A stretch of DNA of 64,000 bases from NCBI GenBank assembly GCA_027627225.1, contig CM051034.1, positions 3,405,501 through 3,469,500 on the forward strand. The letters run 5' to 3'. Below the pieces are notes generated by a model. That model was not told the DNA's origin, did no database searches, and was given only the letters and a program-made list of their open reading frames with translations. Positions 60,112-64,000 of this stretch are shown piece after piece (the stretch's first letter is position 1; each line of letters opens with the position of its first letter). Position numbers and translations under genes: made by a program. This DNA is from Congeria kusceri (lineage: Eukaryota; Mollusca; Bivalvia; Myida; Dreissenidae).

Positions 60112-61135
60112 TAGCTCAACTAGTCACCGTATTTCGAGCTACACTACTCACCGCATCGCCATAATGCTCTGGTTAAGGTTTCTGTAACTGTAACTACTAC
60201 AGATATTATTTAGAAATGTCAGGTTAAGGTTTGCGTGCAAGAGAAAATTCAGGTTAAGGAGTGCGTGTAACAAGTAAAATCCCTGTAACTACTACAGATA
60301 TTCAAAAGAAACTTCACACATGTCTTTGAGGTCATTGCGTAAGGTCACTGACCAAGGCCCATAAGTCTGACTTGCAATTTAGCAGAATTATGTCCATTTT
60401 TGTACTTAGAAATTCAGGTTGAAGTTTGCGAGGCAACAACTCCATATATCTATAACTACGACAGATATTCAATTGAAACTTCACACATGTCTTTAGTTTA
60501 GTTTAAACCTATTTATTTAAGCTTGATTGCATCGAAAGCATTGGCTTATAAAGACACTCTTGAGTGGGTTTCCTGGGCAAAGCCAGTACTTGGTGTCTTT
60601 GGAAAGATATTGAGAACGCTCCCTGAGTGGGGATCAAACTCGGGACCTCCGGTCGCAAGGCGGACACCATACCCACTACACCATTGAGACTTCATATTTC
60701 TTTGGGGTCATTATGTAAGGTCACGGACCAAGGCCCATAACTCTAACCAGTAATTTAGCAGAAATATGCCCCTTTTTGTACTTATGAATTCAGGTTAAAG
60801 TTGGCGTGCAACAACTCTATAGCTCTATAACTACTACAGATATTCAATTGAAGCTTTACACATGTCTTCAGGGTCATTGTATAAGGTCACTGACCAAGGC
60901 CCATAGCTCTGACCTACAATTTAGTAGGATTATCTCTATATCTGCTACAGATACTCAATGAAAAGATCACACGTCTTCAAGGTCATTATATAAGGTTACT
61001 GACCAAGGCACATAAAATTATCTGTGACCAGCATTTTAGGAGAAATATGCCTCTTTTTTTGTAGTGATAAAGGCTGATAACTCTGACAAAGCAGTTGAAT
61101 AGTCAAGCGCGCTGTCCTTTGACAGCTCTTGTTAA
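60112..61135 (+). mobile_element. HINE-like element, family F, interrupted by a SINE
   Basis: It starts TTTTTAGCTCAACTAGTCAC. Four about 180-190-bp units follow (TTCAGGTTAAGGTTTGCGTG, TAACTACTACAGATATTCAA, TTGAAACTTCACACATGTCT, GGTCACTGACCAAGGCCCAT). It ends with hairpin GCTGTC-CTTT-GACAGC then TCTTGTTA at about 61110-61135. A SINE splits the second unit. A reversed relative is at 37276-38863. Confidence 0.8.
60495..60688 (-). mobile_element. tRNA-derived SINE with target-site duplication
   Basis: On the minus strand it reads GTCTCAATGGTGTAGTGGGT, then CCGGAGGTCCCGAGTTTGAT and CCCC: an A box (TGGTGTAGTGG) and B box (AGTTTGATCCC) at tRNA spacing. A conserved-looking tail follows (GAAACCCACTCAAGAGTGTC, TTTATAAGCCAATGC, CAAGCTTAAATAAATAGG). 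The flanks ACTTCACACATGTCTTT (60478-60494) and ACTTCATATTTCTTT (60689-60703) are an imperfect 15-17-bp target duplication, as made by LINE machinery. Outside it, the family F unit reads through. Confidence 0.85.
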
Positions 61136-61231
61136 TATAAAGCTTGATTAAGTCTTCACTTATAATTATTAACACAACATCCACATGAGTGCCAATATTA
61201 TTTAGTTGTATTTACACACATACCCGAACAG

Positions 61232-61385
61232 ATGGGCCTGGCAGTGATGTACAGAAAATATATTGGTCAGCCAGGGAGTAAACAGCTGGAATGGAACTTG
61301 AGCCAGACACAGGACCTGTACCGACAGAAGTGACCATGGTTGTGGTAGCTTTGAGTTGAGGATTGCAACCCGAGGTATTGCCAAG
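61232..61385 (+). pseudogene. Degenerate TSP1-like exon (copy 3)
   Basis: After CCCGAACAG the frame that continues from the 59.7-kb exon reads DGPGSDVQKIYWSARE and then a stop caused by a short deletion relative to copy 1 where SSSV should be. In the shifted frame GNGT/RAR-like codons remain. It ends at AAG|GTAAGA. The copy therefore looks inactivated. The antisense frame TGPVSGSSSIP shared with copy 2 is a shadow. Confidence 0.4.
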
Positions 61386-62676
61386 GTAAGATGACATGGA
61401 GATCAACAACAACAGTCGCTAAAGCAGTGACACGCTGCCTAAATGTAGTGTGGTTGCACCCAACAGATTTTTAGCTCACCTGATCTCGAACTGAGAGATA
61501 TTGTGGTCAGTCATCCTCCGGCGTCTGTTGTTAATTAAGAAATAATTTTGCATTTAGAGTCGTTTATCGGCTAATAAACAGCGATTTTGTGTTCTGATGC
61601 GTATGAATTAAACCACAAGGCTGTTAGTGTTTATGAGCGGATTAACAACGATAATGCAAAAATTATTTCAATTGTAACATGACCTAGCACAATTTTTTTT
61701 GCAGTTACTATGCAATCTATATTTTACAGTTTCTAAACTAATTTTGGGTTGTTTATTGGTAGTTTAACAATGGTGAATTTTTTTCTTTGTCTATAGAAAA
61801 ATTCTGCATGTTACATGTTAGAATTGTCATTTATTGTGAACATTTTGCTTTAAACTTGTTCTCTGAAACACTATAAGGAAGTTGAAAAACTTGAAAAAAA
61901 AAATGGGCATATATGTTCAGATGATTTCCAATAAAGTTGATCTTTACAGAAAAACTATGTAAAAAGGTAAATATAAACAAATATTTTTAAAGCAGTTGCT
62001 GCCTCACTTTGTATTTGAAGTTTGATTGTGAGTCTTCACATAATCAGTTGGAACCCACATTTGATACTGACAGTGTGTCCTTAATGTGGGTCAGACAATT
62101 AGTGTTTTAGGACTGGAGTTGTCTCCCTTTGGTTTTAATTATTGGAGATGGCATCATATTACAAGAATTAAACAGGGAAATTGTTTTAAAAATGACTAAA
62201 GAGAAAAAGATCAAATCAGTTTGCTCTTTTGGCAAAAGGAAATGACAACTGTGATAAAATAGTCAGTGTGGGAAATCTCTTATATGATAAACATTCTATA
62301 GACATTTATCAGTACACGTTTAAAAAAACTGCATTTGGTCTGTGTGATAAACACTTGTTCAATGTAACCTGATATTCAGCTACAAACCTTTGTCGCAGTG
62401 CAATGTTTAAATAATCCAATAATCATGTGGCCTAATACTCACGTGACAGTTTACATAGTTACACTGTTTACTGGTCCATGTATCAGACCACTGAGTGTCA
62501 TTTGAAGGTTATCTTGGTTTCTGTTCAGTTGGAGGTTTTTATTGCTTGACTATAATTGCCACTACATTTTGTGTGCTTTCTGGAATATTTATTTATTTAA
62601 ACAGAGATACTGTGACATTAATATTTCAATTTGATTTAAGTTGTCAAGTTTTGTTTGCTGAAAGTCAGTTAGCAAA
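61386..62676. other. Region upstream of the TRIM-like gene
   Basis: Contains the intronic paralog of 3415-3700 (to about 62110), an insertion-like segment at 61545-61830 shared with 59.13 kb, and AT-rich DNA up to the start codon at 62677. No TATA element or exon was identified with confidence. Confidence 0.4.
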
Positions 62677-63008
62677 ATGGCGACATTTTCTATGTCTACT
62701 GTTGATAAAGGGTCAGAAGAATTTAAAGATTTTTGTTGTTCAACCTGCGAAGAGCAGTCTATTGAAGTAGTTGCAGAATTTTACTGTGAAACATGTTCAA
62801 AGTTTTACTGTGGAAAATGTATTCATCTTCATGGTCAGTTGTTCAAAAAACATTCCCCTTATGGAAGGGGAGATATGAACAAATGGCCTGTTTCTAAGAA
62901 GGTGGAGGATTTTCTGTTGAAATGCAAAGTTCACAGAGAGAAATTAAAAATGTTCTGTGAAGATCATGGACAGCTGTGCTGCTCAGATTGTGTTCTACTT
63001 AATCACAG
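62677..63008 (+). CDS. TRIM-like double B-box protein, first coding exon (gene continues beyond window)
   Basis: ATG in good context (CAAAATGG). Exon 1 ends at donor CACAG|GTATCT (63009) after 110 codons plus two bases. B-box 1 spans about 21-59: C21-C24, C37-C40, C45-C48, H52, H59. B-box 2 starts at 83: C83-x2-H86, C94-x2-H97, C102-x2-C105, H110, with its last ligand expected in the next exon. There is no RING before them, so this is the RING-less B-box type that is greatly expanded in bivalves and often continues into a coiled coil and NHL or other repeats. The family acts in ubiquitin-related or scaffolding roles, often in innate immunity; without a RING, ligase activity cannot be assumed. 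No second exon is visible in the last 1 kb, which is repeats. Confidence 0.88.
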
Positions 63009-63344
63009 GTATCTTATGGCATTTTTGTTTAAATTATTGTTAAGATAACAAGAATCTTTTTTGTTAGACAATATACTTTTTAAACTAACCTGATTTCGTC
63101 TGTTTATTAAGATAAACAAGAATTAAGTTGAGGACAATAACATAACTTTTGGCTTGAGAACCCCATATACTTATATATAACAGAAATGGTGTAGTTTTAA
63201 ACTTCTGTTTTTACCTGGATACCAATGTTTAACAGGTAAACTGACTAAAGGAATGTTAATATTTTATAAGATAAATAAATATCAAGGTTAGTACAGTTTG
63301 AGATTCACTTCAATACCACTCTTCTTGATATCAGTGACTTATCG

Positions 63345-63425
63345 AGGGTTGAGCGTGAAACTACTGTATCTGATATAGAAAATGTGAAGCTACTAAAATA
63401 CATTCATGCTCAATCTTTGAAATTC
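63345..63425. mobile_element. Degenerate copy of the 4.2-kb hairpin MITE
   Basis: CGAGGGTTGAGCGTGAAACT then ACTGTATCTGATATAG matches the left arm at 4211. The right arm (AAGCTACTAAAATACATTCA, TGCTCAATC) is recognisable but diverged. It lies in intron 1 of the TRIM-like gene. Confidence 0.5.
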
Positions 63426-63484
63426 CATTATTGCCTTTTCTTAACTATTTTGCAAACCACAGTAACCTTTATTCCAATGCTGGC

Positions 63485-64000
63485 ATATTTATTTTAAGCT
63501 AAACTTGCTGAAGGCCAGCGAGCTTATGCCATGGCGGTTCATCCATTGTGTGTGTGTGCGCGCGTCTGTAGGTTTTTCCTTTAAACGACATCTCCTCCAA
63601 AACCAGTTGGTCAACTTTGCTGAAACTTCACACAAATGTTTCTTGGATTGTCCTCTATCAAAGTCACTCCAATTGTTCCAGTCCGCTCCACAAACATGGC
63701 CACCAGAGCGTTAAATAGAAAAATCTTTAAATGATATCTCGGCCTGAACCTCTGGGTGAATTTTCATATAATTTAGAGAAATGTTCCTTGGGTGAACCTC
63801 AATCAAAATTTCTCGAATGTTGATGCTCAGTTGAAAAACAACATGGCCACAAGGGTGCGGGCCATTTTTTTCTTAAATGGCTGTATTGAAAATCTTTGCC
63901 GAAATTATTGGATGCATTTAGAAATAATTCATGCACTCTTCCTTGGGAGGTTCTCTACAAAGTTTCTCAAATAAGTAAGGTCTGTCGTAAAAACTACCGA
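63485..64000 (+). mobile_element. HINE-like element, GCTCACC-family relative, cut by window edge
   Basis: A GTGTGTGTGTGCGCGCGTCTGT microsatellite is followed by tandem units (AACGACATCTCCTCCAAAAC, TTCACACAAATGTTTCTTGG, ACATGGCCACAAGGGTGCGG) like those at 12.2-13.1 kb. The 3' end is beyond the window. The short frames here are unit shadows. Confidence 0.6.

Noticed and set aside
61212..61412. Minus-strand frame TGPVSGSSSIP shared with 15281-15472
   Set aside because: It is antisense to the TSP1-like exon copies; the sense frame has matching acceptor and donor sites.

Overview
The window looks like nuclear DNA of a bivalve mollusc. It is AT-rich and intron-rich, with almost no long open frames and a very high load of short non-autonomous repeats. 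Most repeats have one architecture: a 5' inverted repeat, GTCC/GTCN microsatellite, 1-12 tandem units of roughly 150-190 bp, then a 3' hairpin followed by CTAGTTT or CTCTTGTT. This matches the pearl/DINE/Helentron-associated (HINE) elements known from bivalves. A palindromic repeat at 9.15 kb and 24.6 kb resembles one I associate with dreissenid mussels, but I could not check that. Nothing suggests a prokaryote or virus.

Layout. 0-32 kb: a repeat mosaic with no clearly intact gene. It holds a hAT-type MITE with an 8-bp target duplication (1356-1666), a pogo/Tc1-like MITE (28021-28615), tRNA-derived SINE sequence, many HINE-like elements, and several old paralogous blocks (about 7.5, 18.1 and 28.9 kb; 9.8 and 56.8 kb; 11.5 and 16.5 kb). 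Two degenerate copies of an exon resembling a thrombospondin type 1 (TSP1) module lie at 3.3 and 15.2 kb, and a third at 61.2 kb.

32.03-56.45 kb: the most interesting part. One HINE-like element appears cut in two. Its 5' half lies at 32.03-32.59 kb, its 3' half at 55.76-56.45 kb, and the half-units join at a TA-rich site. Between them are 22,977 bp with inverted ends (ATCTG, then AGGCAGAC at the same spacing) and clustered copies of TTAGGCAGAC near both ends. I read this as one giant insertion (32752-55728), possibly an undescribed large DNA transposon. It carries a minus-strand gene with three phase-0-compatible exons (55.1, 44.5 and 39.5 kb), two 65-bp satellite arrays in its introns whose monomers share a 16-17-bp motif with the element's left end, other candidate minus exons (48.7 and 33.6 kb), and a plus-strand two-exon gene (51973-53639) of an unnamed multicopy family.

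56.4-64 kb: more repeats, a candidate exon at 59.7 kb whose splice phase fits the TSP1-like exon at 61.2 kb, a SINE with target duplications, and at 62677 the first coding exon of a RING-less TRIM-like (double B-box) gene that runs off the right edge. The best-supported genes are that TRIM-like gene, the two-exon gene at 52 kb and the duplicated acidic exons at 39.4 and 44.4 kb. All repeat and exon calls were made by eye.
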